From NCBI GenBank assembly GCA_016867695.1, contig VGIY01000033.1, positions 1 through 14,402 on the forward strand: a stretch of 14,402 nucleotides of DNA, in the 5' to 3' direction. Shown one piece after another: positions 1 through 7,693 of this stretch. The notes beneath the pieces are model-generated. The model was not told the origin of the DNA, searched no databases, and was given only the letters and a program-made list of their open reading frames with translations. The first letter of the stretch is position 1. Each line of letters opens with the position of its first letter. Source of the DNA: Candidatus Eiseniibacteriota bacterium (GTDB taxonomy: Bacteria > Eisenbacteria > RBG-16-71-46 > CAIMUX01 > WJJG01). A program made the position numbers and the translations under genes.

Positions 1-33
1 GGATCAGCGTCGGAGCGCAAGCCTACAGAACGA

Positions 34-60
34 GAGCGCGGCCCGCACGCGGCCGCGCTC
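34..60 (-). terminator. Terminator hairpin downstream of the 111-806 gene
   Basis: A perfect 10-base inverted repeat (GAGCGCGGCC at 34-43, GGCCGCGCTC at 51-60) encloses a 7-base loop about 50 bases past the stop codon. Read on the minus strand it is followed by TCGTTCTGTAG, a weak T-rich stretch, so it is a plausible intrinsic terminator for a high-GC genome. Confidence 0.55.
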
Positions 61-110
61 GCGTGGTGACCCGGGGCCGTCGCCGGCGGGCCACGAAACA
101 GCGCCTCTGT

Positions 111-806
111 TCAGCGGAAGAGGCCCTTCACCTGCCCCCAGGTCGAGGCCTCGCTGTGGCTGAGCCCCAGATCGGTGAGCCCCACGCGGATCGCCGGCGT
201 GAGCGACCAGACCTGGGAGTCATACACCCAGCCGCCCTGGTAGCTTCCCCAGCCTCCGCCGTCCAGGCCGGGCTGGGCCGACAATCCGATGCGATCGCCG
301 GCCTTCAACTCGATGCCGATGCAGAACCCCTGGTCCTGCCCCCGCAGAAGGACCGGCGAATAGGGGGGCGCGCCGCCGAGATCGACGATCGTCCAGCCGC
401 CGGGAGGCCAGGTCGAGGAGGTGGGCGCGAACGACCAGCCGGTGCCCAGGATCTCACCCGGCTGCGCCGAGATCGCGCACGCGCCCTGTCCCGGGTCGCG
501 CACGAAGACCTGGCGCGACCCCGTGCCGCTCATGAAGAAGGCGACGAAGTCGACGAGCCAGGGTCCGCCGAAAGGAGTCTCGGGCATGCAGAAGCGCACC
601 AGGACTTCGTCGGCCCAGGCCCCTCCCGCCCCGTAGCCGGCGCAGGCGGTAAGCCCGCAGTTCAACTCCCGCTCGGCGTGCCCCGAGCAGGCGGGCACGG
701 AGACGGGCGACTGCACCCACTGCCGGGCCCCCGCGGAAGCGCCGATCAGGCCGAGGACCAGCGCCAGAAGAAGGCAAGTCCTTGCAAACAAAGCTGCTTC
801 TCCCAT
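111..806 (-). CDS. Exported protein with C-terminal TWGQVKGLFR tag, function unknown
   Basis: This is a 231-residue protein that I do not recognise as a named family. Seen: a signal peptide (about residues 1-27) with hydrophobic core CLLLALVLGLIG, ending in ASAGA before RQW, a typical signal peptidase I site. The mature part is rich in Gly, Trp and Cys and looks all-beta. It ends in STWGQVKGLFR directly before the TGA. The same ending, TWSGVKGLFR, closes the exported protein at 10670-11296. The ATG at 806 is used because it leads straight into the signal peptide. A TTG at 791 has a better-placed GGGAG seven bases upstream and is a real alternative. The frame stays open to an ATG at 905, but that would put charged, repeat-poor sequence before the signal peptide and overlap the promoter. 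The gene is divergent from the HEAT-cyclophilin gene. Inference: secreted or surface-attached through the C-terminal tag. Confidence 0.75.
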   Translation of the reverse strand: MGEAALFARTCLLLALVLGLIGASAGARQWVQSPVSVPACSGHAERELNCGLTACAGYGAGGAWADEVLVRFCMPETPFGGPWLVDFVAFFMSGTGSRQVFVRDPGQGACAISAQPGEILGTGWSFAPTSSTWPPGGWTIVDLGGAPPYSPVLLRGQDQGFCIGIELKAGDRIGLSAQPGLDGGGWGSYQGGWVYDSQVWSLTPAIRVGLTDLGLSHSEASTWGQVKGLFR

Positions 807-863
807 CGATGCCGCCGCCGGAGGCCGCCCCTCGGGCGAGAGGCGGAGGCGACTCCTACCACT

Positions 864-893
864 ATGGTACTCGGACACCCAGCCCATGGTCAA
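864..893 (-). promoter_or_regulatory. Putative promoter of the 111-806 gene
   Basis: On the minus strand a TTGACC (-35, 888-893) is separated by 18 bases from TACCAT (-10, 864-869). They match the sigma-70 consensus at 5/6 and 4/6. Transcription would start near 857 and give a leader of about 50 bases before the ATG at 806. The upstream ATG at 905 would then lie outside the transcript, which supports the shorter protein. Confidence 0.4.
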
Positions 894-1062
894 GGGACGC
901 GCCATGGCGCGGCGCGGTTCGACCGGCCGCGGACCTCGGCGCAGGCGGGATCAGACAGCGTGGGACCGGCGTTGCCCACCTCGCGCGCGCCTGCGAAGAT
1001 CCCTCCTCCGGCAACCGGCTCCCGGCACCCTGGTACCCATGAGCCGACAGGAGGTTCTCGGA

Positions 1063-3738
1063 ATGGCCTCTCCAGCGGATACATCGCGGGCTCTCCGGCA
1101 CCGCGGGGGAGCGGGCGGAGAAAGCCCGCGCCGGCCCCCCGGCCGCAGCGATGGGGCCCGGCGGACGTGCAAGGCGAGCGGAACCCTGATGACCTGCCTG
1201 CTCGGAGCCGCGATCGGGTGGTCCGCCCCGTCGCTCGCGGGAGCCGCCCCGTCGCTCGCGGGAGCCGCCCCGTCGCTCGCGGGAGCCGCGCCGTCGCTCG
1301 CGGGAGCCGCGCCGTCGCTCGCCGGGGCCGCTCAGTCGCTTGCGGGATCCTCGCCGTCGCCGGCCGGGACCGCGCCGCTCGCCGGGGCCGCCGCCCGTCT
1401 CCACACCCGCATAGTCCCGCCGTTCGACGACGAGATCGCCCTGGTCGAGATCGAAGACCGCCGGGAGTCCGAGGAGGCGCTCCTGCCCTATCTCTCCTCG
1501 CCCAATCCGGCGACGCGCGCCCGGGCGTGCCTCGCCGCCGGTCGCGCTCTCGGGCCTATCCATCCCGACCGGCCCGCGGACGCCGTGCGCCAGCGCCTGG
1601 CGGAACTGCTGACCGCGGACCCCGACCCCGTCGTCCGCGGCGCCGCCGCGTTCGGGCTGGGCCTGTTGAGCAGCGAGAGGGCGGGGGCCGCGCTGGCCGA
1701 GGTCTTCTCGGAGGGGCGGGAGCCCGACCCCGCGGTCCGGGCGCTCGCGGCCGAGGGGCTGGGGCGCTGCGACCCGGGCCTGCAGCCGGATGCCATGGCC
1801 CTTGCGCTGAACGATCCGGACGACCGCGTCGTGCACGCCGCGCTGCTCGCCGTTTGGAAGGGATCGCCGGGCGGGCAACTGCCGCGCGTGCTCGAGTGCA
1901 GCCGCGCGGCCGACCCGGAGATCCGCTGGCGCGCCGCCTACGCGCTGCTGCGCATGCTGGGCGCGCCCCCCGCCGGACGGACCGCCGTGCCGGGCGGCGG
2001 CCAGCTCACGGAAGAGGACGGCCTAACCATCCTGCAGCGCATGCTGGAACTGGCGGACCAGGACGACGATCGGGTGCGGCTCCAGGCCGCGCGCGCGCTC
2101 GGCCGCTGCCCGCGCGCAGCTCCCCTGCACGCGGCGGCGGTCGAGGCGGTCGAGCGGGCCCTGACCGCCGCCGACCCTCGGCTGCGCGTGGAGGCGGCGC
2201 GAAGCCTGGGGGCGCTCCTCGAGGGCAGCGACCGCACGGCCACGATCCTGCCAGCCCTGAACGACGAGCACGCCCACGTGCGCGTGACGGCCGTCGAGGC
2301 CGCCGGCCGGATGCTCTCCCTCCCGGCGCTGGCCCACGCCCTCGAGCCGGCGCTCGAGTCCGCCTCGTCGTGGGAGCGCTCCGCGGCCGGCGCCGCGCTG
2401 GCCCGCGCCGCGATGGACGCGGGGCTTCACGAACAGGCCCTGCACACGCTTCGCCGCCTGGCGCGCGACCCCGCGTGGCAGGTGCGCGCGGCAGCCGCCG
2501 AACTCCTGACGGCGATGTTCGCGAGCCTCGATCCGGCCGCCGCGGAACGGGAGTCGGGCGGCGAGAGGGCCGACTCGGCGGCGTCCGCCCCCGCGCCGCG
2601 CAATCGAGCGGCCGGCTCCGCCGCCGATTCGTCGGCGGCGGAGCGCGGGGCGCTCGCCGACGCCCTCGGGCATCTGCGGGCGGCCTTGCTAGCCGACGAC
2701 GCGCGCGTGGCCAAGCACTGCCTCGCCGACTGGCTCGCCCGCCGGCCGCAGACGCCGGAGGCGCTCGCGGCGATGGCGAGCGACGCGAAGCTCCACCTGC
2801 TCGGCGGCGACGAGATCGGCCGTGCGCTGGCGATCGAGGGCATGAACGCCTACTTCTCCGCCGACGGAGCCCGGCGGCCTGAGCCGGCGGAGGTCTCGGC
2901 GCTGCTCGCATCGCTCGAGCCCCTGCTGAGCGATCCGGCGCACGACGTGCGCGCCGCGCTCGTTGGCCTGCTGCGATCGCTGGCCACGCTGTGCGGCGAA
3001 CAGGCGCCGCCGGCGGACGCGCCGGCGCAGCCTCCCGCCGCGGCATCGGGGCCGGAAGGCGCCGGCGCCGCGGCCGGTCCGGCAGGCACCGCGGCGGAGC
3101 AGCGCGAGCGGGCGCTGGCGCTGCTCGATCGCCTCGCCCGCCGGGACCCGCTGCGGATCGTGCGCCTCGCGGCGGCGGAAGCGCTGGCCGCAGCCGGCGC
3201 GCAGGCGCCGCCGGATCCGGGGCCTCAGGAGACGCACTGGACCCGGGAGGACTACGCGAGCGCGCTACGGAGCGCCGCCGGGGCAGAGACGGCGATCCTG
3301 GTCACCGCCGGGGGCGAGATCGAGGTCGCGCTCTTCGGCGACGCCGCGCCGTTGACCGTTCATCGCTTCGTCCGCTCGGTCGAGAGCGGCGACTACGACG
3401 GCGGCCTCTGGCACCGCGTCGTTCCCGACTTCGTCGCCCAGGACGGCTGCCCGAGGGGCGACGGCTGGGGCGGTCCGGGCTGGACGATCCGCTGCGAGAT
3501 CGGCGCGGACGGCTACACGCCGGGCACGATGGGCATGGCCCTCTCGGGAAAGGACACCGGCGGCAGCCAGTTCTTCCTCGCCCTCTCGGACCAGCCGCAC
3601 CTCGACGGGCGCTACACGGTCTTCGGGCGCGCGGTCCGCGGGATGGAGATCCTGCTCGGCGACGGCATCCGCCAGGGCGACACGGCCATCGAGAGCCTTC
3701 GCATCCGCTACGGCGGGGAGAGGCAGGGGGCTCGTTGA
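1063..3738 (+). CDS. Exported HEAT-repeat protein with C-terminal cyclophilin (peptidyl-prolyl isomerase) domain
   Basis: This is an 891-residue protein. The ATG at 1063 was chosen because AGGAGG (1049-1054) sits 8 bases upstream; the frame is open from 886. A hydrophobic segment at residues 43-53 (MTCLLGAAIGW) suggests export, and an ATG at 1189 is an alternative start giving a shorter n-region. Residues 55-109 are seven-residue repeats of APSLAGA. Residues about 125-720 are helical HEAT/PBS-lyase-like repeats with recurring patterns such as RARACLAAGRAL and VVRGAAAFGLGLL. They are broken by two Ala/Pro/Gly-rich linkers near 500 and 650. Residues about 740-888 form a cyclophilin domain: YDGGLWHRVVPDFVAQDG, GTMGMALSGKDTGGSQFF and PHLDGRYTVFG. 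By comparison with human cyclophilin A, the catalytic Arg, Phe and Gln (HRVVPDFVAQ) and the GSQFF motif are kept. The cyclosporin-contacting Trp is His. Inference: a periplasmic foldase whose HEAT solenoid binds clients or partners. The stop overlaps the prmA start. Confidence 0.88.
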   Translation: MASPADTSRALRHRGGAGGESPRRPPGRSDGARRTCKASGTLMTCLLGAAIGWSAPSLAGAAPSLAGAAPSLAGAAPSLAGAAPSLAGAAQSLAGSSPSPAGTAPLAGAAARLHTRIVPPFDDEIALVEIEDRRESEEALLPYLSSPNPATRARACLAAGRALGPIHPDRPADAVRQRLAELLTADPDPVVRGAAAFGLGLLSSERAGAALAEVFSEGREPDPAVRALAAEGLGRCDPGLQPDAMALALNDPDDRVVHAALLAVWKGSPGGQLPRVLECSRAADPEIRWRAAYALLRMLGAPPAGRTAVPGGGQLTEEDGLTILQRMLELADQDDDRVRLQAARALGRCPRAAPLHAAAVEAVERALTAADPRLRVEAARSLGALLEGSDRTATILPALNDEHAHVRVTAVEAAGRMLSLPALAHALEPALESASSWERSAAGAALARAAMDAGLHEQALHTLRRLARDPAWQVRAAAAELLTAMFASLDPAAAERESGGERADSAASAPAPRNRAAGSAADSSAAERGALADALGHLRAALLADDARVAKHCLADWLARRPQTPEALAAMASDAKLHLLGGDEIGRALAIEGMNAYFSADGARRPEPAEVSALLASLEPLLSDPAHDVRAALVGLLRSLATLCGEQAPPADAPAQPPAAASGPEGAGAAAGPAGTAAEQRERALALLDRLARRDPLRIVRLAAAEALAAAGAQAPPDPGPQETHWTREDYASALRSAAGAETAILVTAGGEIEVALFGDAAPLTVHRFVRSVESGDYDGGLWHRVVPDFVAQDGCPRGDGWGGPGWTIRCEIGADGYTPGTMGMALSGKDTGGSQFFLALSDQPHLDGRYTVFGRAVRGMEILLGDGIRQGDTAIESLRIRYGGERQGAR
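1225..1389 (+). repeat. 21-base tandem repeat (about 7.9 copies) encoding APSLAGA units
   Basis: Copies start at 1225, 1246, 1267, 1288, 1309, 1330 and 1351, with a partial copy at 1372-1389. The first three are identical (core CCCCGTCGCTCGCGGGAG). The fourth differs by one base, and the rest diverge progressively toward the 3' end. The unit is exactly seven codons, so gain or loss of copies keeps the reading frame of the HEAT-cyclophilin gene. The array lies directly after the hydrophobic export segment. Confidence 0.9.
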
Positions 3739-4778
3739 CCCGCTCCTACGACGAAGTGCGCGTGCGGCTGACCGTCTCCGGCGCGGAGACGGCCGAGGCC
3801 GTGCTGCTCGGCATGGGCGCTTGGGGCACGGCGCAGGAGACGCCGGCGAGCGCCGAGCCCGCCGCCCGTCCCGAAGGGGCGCCCCGCCGCGAGGGCGACC
3901 TCGTCGAGGTCCGCGCCTACTTCGCCGGCGGCGGCGCGCCCTCGGTCGAGGCCGTGGCGGAGGCCCTGGAGCGCCTCGGCGGACCCGAGGGCCCGGCGCG
4001 TCCGGCCGGAATCGTCGTCTCGACCCACCCCTGGCAGGACTGGGTGGCGCAGTCGCGGATCGCGCTCGGGCCCTTCATGGCCACCCCGCGGCTGCGCATC
4101 GTGCCCCCCTGGGAGCGGCCCGATCCGCCCGATCAGGGCCAGCGGCGCGCCGCGGCGCACGCCGGCGCGAGCGGCGCGCCCCGCCCCGCAGTCGCCGACG
4201 AGCTGATCATCGACCCGGGGCAGGCCTTCGGCATCGGCACGCACGCGACGACTCGCGCCTGCTTGGCGCTGCTCGAGGAGCTCCCCGGCTCGGCGAGACG
4301 GGGACCGGCGCTCGATGTGGGCACCGGCACGGGGATCCTCGCCCTGCGCGCGGCCCGGCTCGGCTTCGCGCCCGTGACCGCCTGCGATCACGACCCCCTC
4401 GCGGCCGAGGCCGCCCGCGGCAACGCGCGTTGCAACGGCCTGTCCAGCCTCGTGGCCATCTTCGCCGGAGAGGTTGCCGCGCTCCGCGACGGGCCGCGCT
4501 ATTCGCTCATCCTGGCCAATATCTTCCTCAACCCGCTCCGTGAGCTGGCCCCTTTCTTCGCCCGGCGGCTCGAGCCCGGAGCGGCGCTGATCGTCTCGGG
4601 CTTCCACGAGGAGGATCGATCCGGGATCCTCGAAAGCCTGGGCCGTCATGGGCTCGCCCTCGACCGCGAACAGGCCCTGGAGGGGTGGCTCGCGTGCGCC
4701 CTGCGACCTGCCGCGCGCGCCCCGCGTTCTGCTCCGCGCGCCGGCGGGCGGGCCGGCGGCAGGCAAGATCCCCCTTGA
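3735..4778 (+). CDS. prmA: Ribosomal protein L11 methyltransferase PrmA
   Basis: PrmA uses S-adenosylmethionine to methylate ribosomal protein L11 in the cytoplasm. The 347-residue product has the family landmarks in order. These are an N-terminal L11-recognition region starting YDEVRVRLTV, the linker-helix segment HPWQDWVAQSRIALGPF (about 100), and IIDPGQAFGIGTHATTR (about 157-173). Then come the SAM-binding loop LDVGTGTGILALRAARLG (about 193-210) and the active-site motif ILANIFLNPLRELAPFF (about 258). The start is a TTG at 3735 whose last two bases belong to the TGA of the preceding gene; AGGGGG lies 4 bases upstream. The frame is open further upstream inside the previous gene, but no family sequence is there. 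It is longer than the E. coli protein (293). The extra length is an Ala/Pro-rich insert between the linker and the SAM domain (about 125-155) and an Arg/Gly/Pro-rich C-terminal tail. Confidence 0.9.
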   Translation: MTRSYDEVRVRLTVSGAETAEAVLLGMGAWGTAQETPASAEPAARPEGAPRREGDLVEVRAYFAGGGAPSVEAVAEALERLGGPEGPARPAGIVVSTHPWQDWVAQSRIALGPFMATPRLRIVPPWERPDPPDQGQRRAAAHAGASGAPRPAVADELIIDPGQAFGIGTHATTRACLALLEELPGSARRGPALDVGTGTGILALRAARLGFAPVTACDHDPLAAEAARGNARCNGLSSLVAIFAGEVAALRDGPRYSLILANIFLNPLRELAPFFARRLEPGAALIVSGFHEEDRSGILESLGRHGLALDREQALEGWLACALRPAARAPRSAPRAGGRAGGRQDPP

Positions 4779-4804
4779 TCGGTTCGCTCGCGGCCGCGAA
4801 TACT
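4775..4804 (+). promoter_or_regulatory. Possible promoter for the TPR gene
   Basis: TTGATC (4775-4780) overlaps the stop codon of prmA. It is separated by 18 bases from AATACT (4799-4804), each hexamer matching the sigma-70 consensus at 4/6. It could let the TPR protein and flavoprotein be transcribed apart from the upstream genes. Confidence 0.3.
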
Positions 4805-4843
4805 CCCGCGGTCAACAACTACGGGCCAGACGAGGACTCGCGC

Positions 4844-6340
4844 ATGGGACTCTTCGGCAAGCGCTCCAATCCGATCGAGAAGATCGAAGCCCGGGGCGAC
4901 GCGGCCCTGGCCCGCGGCGAGCCGCTCGAAGCGCGGCGGCAGTTCCGCGACGCCCTGCGCCGACTGGATCCACAGGACCCCGCAGTCGCGCGGCTGCGCG
5001 AGAGAGCCGATTCGGCGCAGTCCGCCTTCCGCGAGCAGAAGCTCGCTGAGGCGCGGACCTACCTGGAAGACGGCGCCGCGGAGGCGGCCCTCGAGGCGCT
5101 CGCCATCCTCCGCGAGGACATCGACGGGCAGGCTGATCGGCTGGTCGAGCGGATCGGGCCGCTCGAGGCCAGGGCGCGCGAGATCCTCGATGGTCCGTCG
5201 CGCGCCGTCCCCGGCGTCGAGACGATCGAGGCGATGGCCTCGCCGGCTGGCGGAGCGCCGTTAGAAGAGGATGAGGGACCGGCGACGGAGACGATCGACG
5301 CGGCGGCCGACGCCCAGGAGCTCTTCGAGCAGTTCTCCGGCGCGCTCCCGCCGGAGGACCGGGAGCGCGCCGCGACCCTGGGCCCGAGCTTCCGCCTGGG
5401 CTTCGTGCGCGCCCAGCTCGGCGACCCGAGCGAGGCGCTGGCGGCGTTCGAGCAGGCGGCGCGGGAGCACCCGGGCGAGCCGCTCGTGCTCGAGCACCTG
5501 GCCGTCGTCATGGACCAGCTCGGCCGCGGGGCCGACGCGGAGCGGCTCTATCGCCGCGCGCTGGAGGGCGATCCGAAGCGGACGAACGCCCGCCTGGCGC
5601 TGGCCTCGATCCTGGACGGCGGCATGGCCTCCGAGCAGGAACGCTCAGCGGGCGATCCGGACTCGGGCGACGGGGAGGCGCCCAGATCCGGGCAGACCGC
5701 CTCCGGTCCCGACTGCGACGCGGCCCTGAAGCTGCTTTCGGAGGGCGCGGCGCTGGATCCCGAGCACGCCGTCGTCCACTTCCTGGCGGGAGCCGACATC
5801 GCGCTGCGGGCCGGGCGGCCCGCGGAGGGTCTGGCCTGGGCGGAGCGCGGCCTGCGCGCCGGCGGCGAGGCGATGCCTGACGCCTGGATGACCTACGCGA
5901 CGGCGCTCGAGGCGGCGGGCTCGGTCGACGAGGCCGAGAAGGCCCACCTCTCCGCCGTCCGGCTCGGCGGCCACGCGATCCTCCCCCGCGCTCGCTTCGC
6001 CGAGTTCGCCCTGCGCACCGGACAGGCGCTGCCGAGGGCCCAGGAGGTCATCTTCGAGACCTGCCTGACCTGCCAGGCTTCGGCCCCGGCCCCGGAGACG
6101 CTCGCCTACTACGGATTCCTGCTCACGCGCATCCAGTTCGCGCGCGGGATGCACAAGGACGCCTACGAAGGGGCCAGGCGCCTTCTCGACCAGGACCCTC
6201 CCCGGGAGATGGCCGCCGAGCTGCGCCGCCTGACGCAGGCGGCCCGCGAGGCGATGGAGGAGCAGAGTCAGAGTCGGCGCAAGGAAGAAGGCGGCGGCGC
6301 GCTTCCCGGGGCTGGGAGCGGGCTTCCCTCCTCCGACTGA
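4844..6340 (+). CDS. Cytoplasmic tetratricopeptide-repeat protein
   Basis: This is a 498-residue soluble protein with no signal peptide or membrane segment. The ATG at 4844 has GAGGA (4832-4836) 7 bases upstream; the frame is open back to 4685, inside prmA, without a good start. TPR-type helical pairs are visible at about residues 11-45 (GDAALARGEPLEARRQFRDA) and 183-250, the clearest being LGFVRAQLGDPSEALAAFEQ followed by LAVVMDQLGRGADAERLYRR. More lie in the region 300-400. An acidic, Ala-rich linker (about 120-160) and a second linker (about 258-290) separate the blocks. A CLTC pair near residue 406 could bind metal but is isolated. The C-terminus is a charged tail. TPRs act as protein-binding scaffolds; the partner cannot be read from the sequence. 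It follows prmA by 65 bases and precedes the flavoprotein by 51. Confidence 0.8.
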   Translation: MGLFGKRSNPIEKIEARGDAALARGEPLEARRQFRDALRRLDPQDPAVARLRERADSAQSAFREQKLAEARTYLEDGAAEAALEALAILREDIDGQADRLVERIGPLEARAREILDGPSRAVPGVETIEAMASPAGGAPLEEDEGPATETIDAAADAQELFEQFSGALPPEDRERAATLGPSFRLGFVRAQLGDPSEALAAFEQAAREHPGEPLVLEHLAVVMDQLGRGADAERLYRRALEGDPKRTNARLALASILDGGMASEQERSAGDPDSGDGEAPRSGQTASGPDCDAALKLLSEGAALDPEHAVVHFLAGADIALRAGRPAEGLAWAERGLRAGGEAMPDAWMTYATALEAAGSVDEAEKAHLSAVRLGGHAILPRARFAEFALRTGQALPRAQEVIFETCLTCQASAPAPETLAYYGFLLTRIQFARGMHKDAYEGARRLLDQDPPREMAAELRRLTQAAREAMEEQSQSRRKEEGGGALPGAGSGLPSSD

Positions 6341-6391
6341 AGGGCCCGTGCGGCCCCCTCGCGAACTCGAGACCCCGAGGGAACCGCGACG

Positions 6392-7651
6392 ATGCCTCCT
6401 TCCCGTGTGATCGTCGTCGGCGCGGGTCCGGCCGGTCTGATGGCCGCCGGCCAGGCGGCGGCGCGCGGAGCGGAAACACTGCTGCTCGAGAGGATGGAGC
6501 GCCCCGGGAGGAAGCTCATCATCACCGGCAGGGGGCGCTGCAACCTGACCAACAGCTCTCCGCTGGCGGAGTTCATCCCCCACTTCGGCCGCCAGGGCGA
6601 CTTCCTGCGTCAGGCCTTCCACCGCTTCTTCAGCGACGACCTGATCGGCTTCCTGACGGATCGGGGCGTGGCGACGGTCACGGAGCGCGGCGGCCGCGTC
6701 TTCCCCGCGAGCCAGGCGGCCGGGGAGGTCGCGCGCGCCATGGTGCGCTGGGTAGAGGAGTGCGGCGCGGTCATCCGGACGCACTCGCGGGTCACGAGGC
6801 TGCGGATCGAAGGAGGCCGGGTGATGGGCGTGCACCTGGGCGCGGCCGGCGTCGAGCGCGCCGACGCGGTCGTGCTCGCCACGGGGGGGATCTCCTACCC
6901 GGAGACGGGATCGACCGGCGACGGGCAGCGCCTCGCCGCCGCCGCCGGCCACGCGATCGAGCCGCTGCGTCCGGCGCTCGTGCCCCTGGTCACGGCGGGC
7001 GACACGGCCCGGCGCCTGCAGGGGCTGAGCCTGCGCAATGTCCGGGCGGGTCTGCGGCTCGACGGCCGGCGCGGAGCCGAGGAGTTCGGGGAGATGCTCT
7101 TCACCCACTTCGGCGTCTCGGGCCCGATCGTGCTCACACTGAGCGGCCGAGCCGTCGACGCGCTGCGCGCGGGCTCAGAGGTCGCGCTGGCGATTGATCT
7201 CAAGCCGGGGCTGGACGAGCGGCAACTCGACGCGCGCCTGCAGCGCGATCTGCAAGCGGCCGGCCGGCGGCGCTTCGCCACGATCCTGAAGGAACTCCTC
7301 CCGCGCAAGCTCATCCCGGTCTGCGCGGATCTGACCGGGATCGCGACCGAGATGCCCGGTCATCAGATCGACGCCGCGCAGCGACGGCGGCTAGGCCGGT
7401 GGTTGAAGGACTTCCGCCTCCCGGTCACGGGCCATCGCCCCCCCGCCGAGGCGATCATCACCGCCGGGGGCGTCAGCCTGCGGGAGGTCGATCCCCGCAC
7501 GCTCGAGTCCCGGATCGTTCCGGGCCTCCACTTCGCGGGCGAGATCCTCGACCTGCAGGCCGATACCGGGGGCTACAACCTGCAGGCCGCCTTCTCGACC
7601 GGCTGGCTGGCGGGGCGCGCGGCGGCCGGTGTTCGCGAGAACGCCGACTAG
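6392..7651 (+). CDS. HI0933/YhiN-family FAD-dependent oxidoreductase
   Basis: This is a 419-residue flavoprotein of the HI0933 (YhiN, BaiN/RdsA-type) family, predicted to use NAD(P)H in the cytoplasm; the substrate of most members is unknown. The N-terminal dinucleotide-binding motif GAGPAG is at residues 10-15, followed by GRKLIITGRGRCNLTN, the family signature. Further landmarks are VLATGGISYPETGSTGDG (about 167-184), LFTHFGVSGPIVLTLSG (about 236-252) and ITAGGVSLREV. The C-terminal FAD motif FAGEILDLQADTGGYNLQ is also present, so the protein is full length and intact. GAGGGA lies 9 bases before the ATG. It is probably the last gene of the plus-strand cluster and converges with aqpZ 42 bases on. 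I see no good hairpin between the two stops. Confidence 0.9.
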   Translation: MPPSRVIVVGAGPAGLMAAGQAAARGAETLLLERMERPGRKLIITGRGRCNLTNSSPLAEFIPHFGRQGDFLRQAFHRFFSDDLIGFLTDRGVATVTERGGRVFPASQAAGEVARAMVRWVEECGAVIRTHSRVTRLRIEGGRVMGVHLGAAGVERADAVVLATGGISYPETGSTGDGQRLAAAAGHAIEPLRPALVPLVTAGDTARRLQGLSLRNVRAGLRLDGRRGAEEFGEMLFTHFGVSGPIVLTLSGRAVDALRAGSEVALAIDLKPGLDERQLDARLQRDLQAAGRRRFATILKELLPRKLIPVCADLTGIATEMPGHQIDAAQRRRLGRWLKDFRLPVTGHRPPAEAIITAGGVSLREVDPRTLESRIVPGLHFAGEILDLQADTGGYNLQAAFSTGWLAGRAAAGVRENAD

Positions 7652-7693
7652 ATCCCGCCCGCCGAGGCCGCCCGGCGCCCGCGCGGAACCCTC

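Noticed and set aside
1225..1389. CRISPR or regulatory iterons
   Set aside because: The copies are contiguous, exactly 21 bases and inside a coding frame with good start and downstream domains, so it is a coding minisatellite.
862..1878. 338-residue minus-strand open frame with RRGSRE repeats
   Set aside because: The repeats are the antisense reading of the 21-base tandem repeat in the HEAT-cyclophilin gene; the frame has no good start or family match.
63..2882. 939-residue plus-strand open frame
   Set aside because: It runs antisense to the exported protein gene and then out of frame through the HEAT-cyclophilin gene. The product is Arg/Pro/Gly-rich with no domain, as expected of a third-position shadow at about 70% G+C.
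5645..7108. 487-residue minus-strand open frame
   Set aside because: It lies antisense across the TPR and flavoprotein genes, both of which carry clear family motifs on the plus strand.
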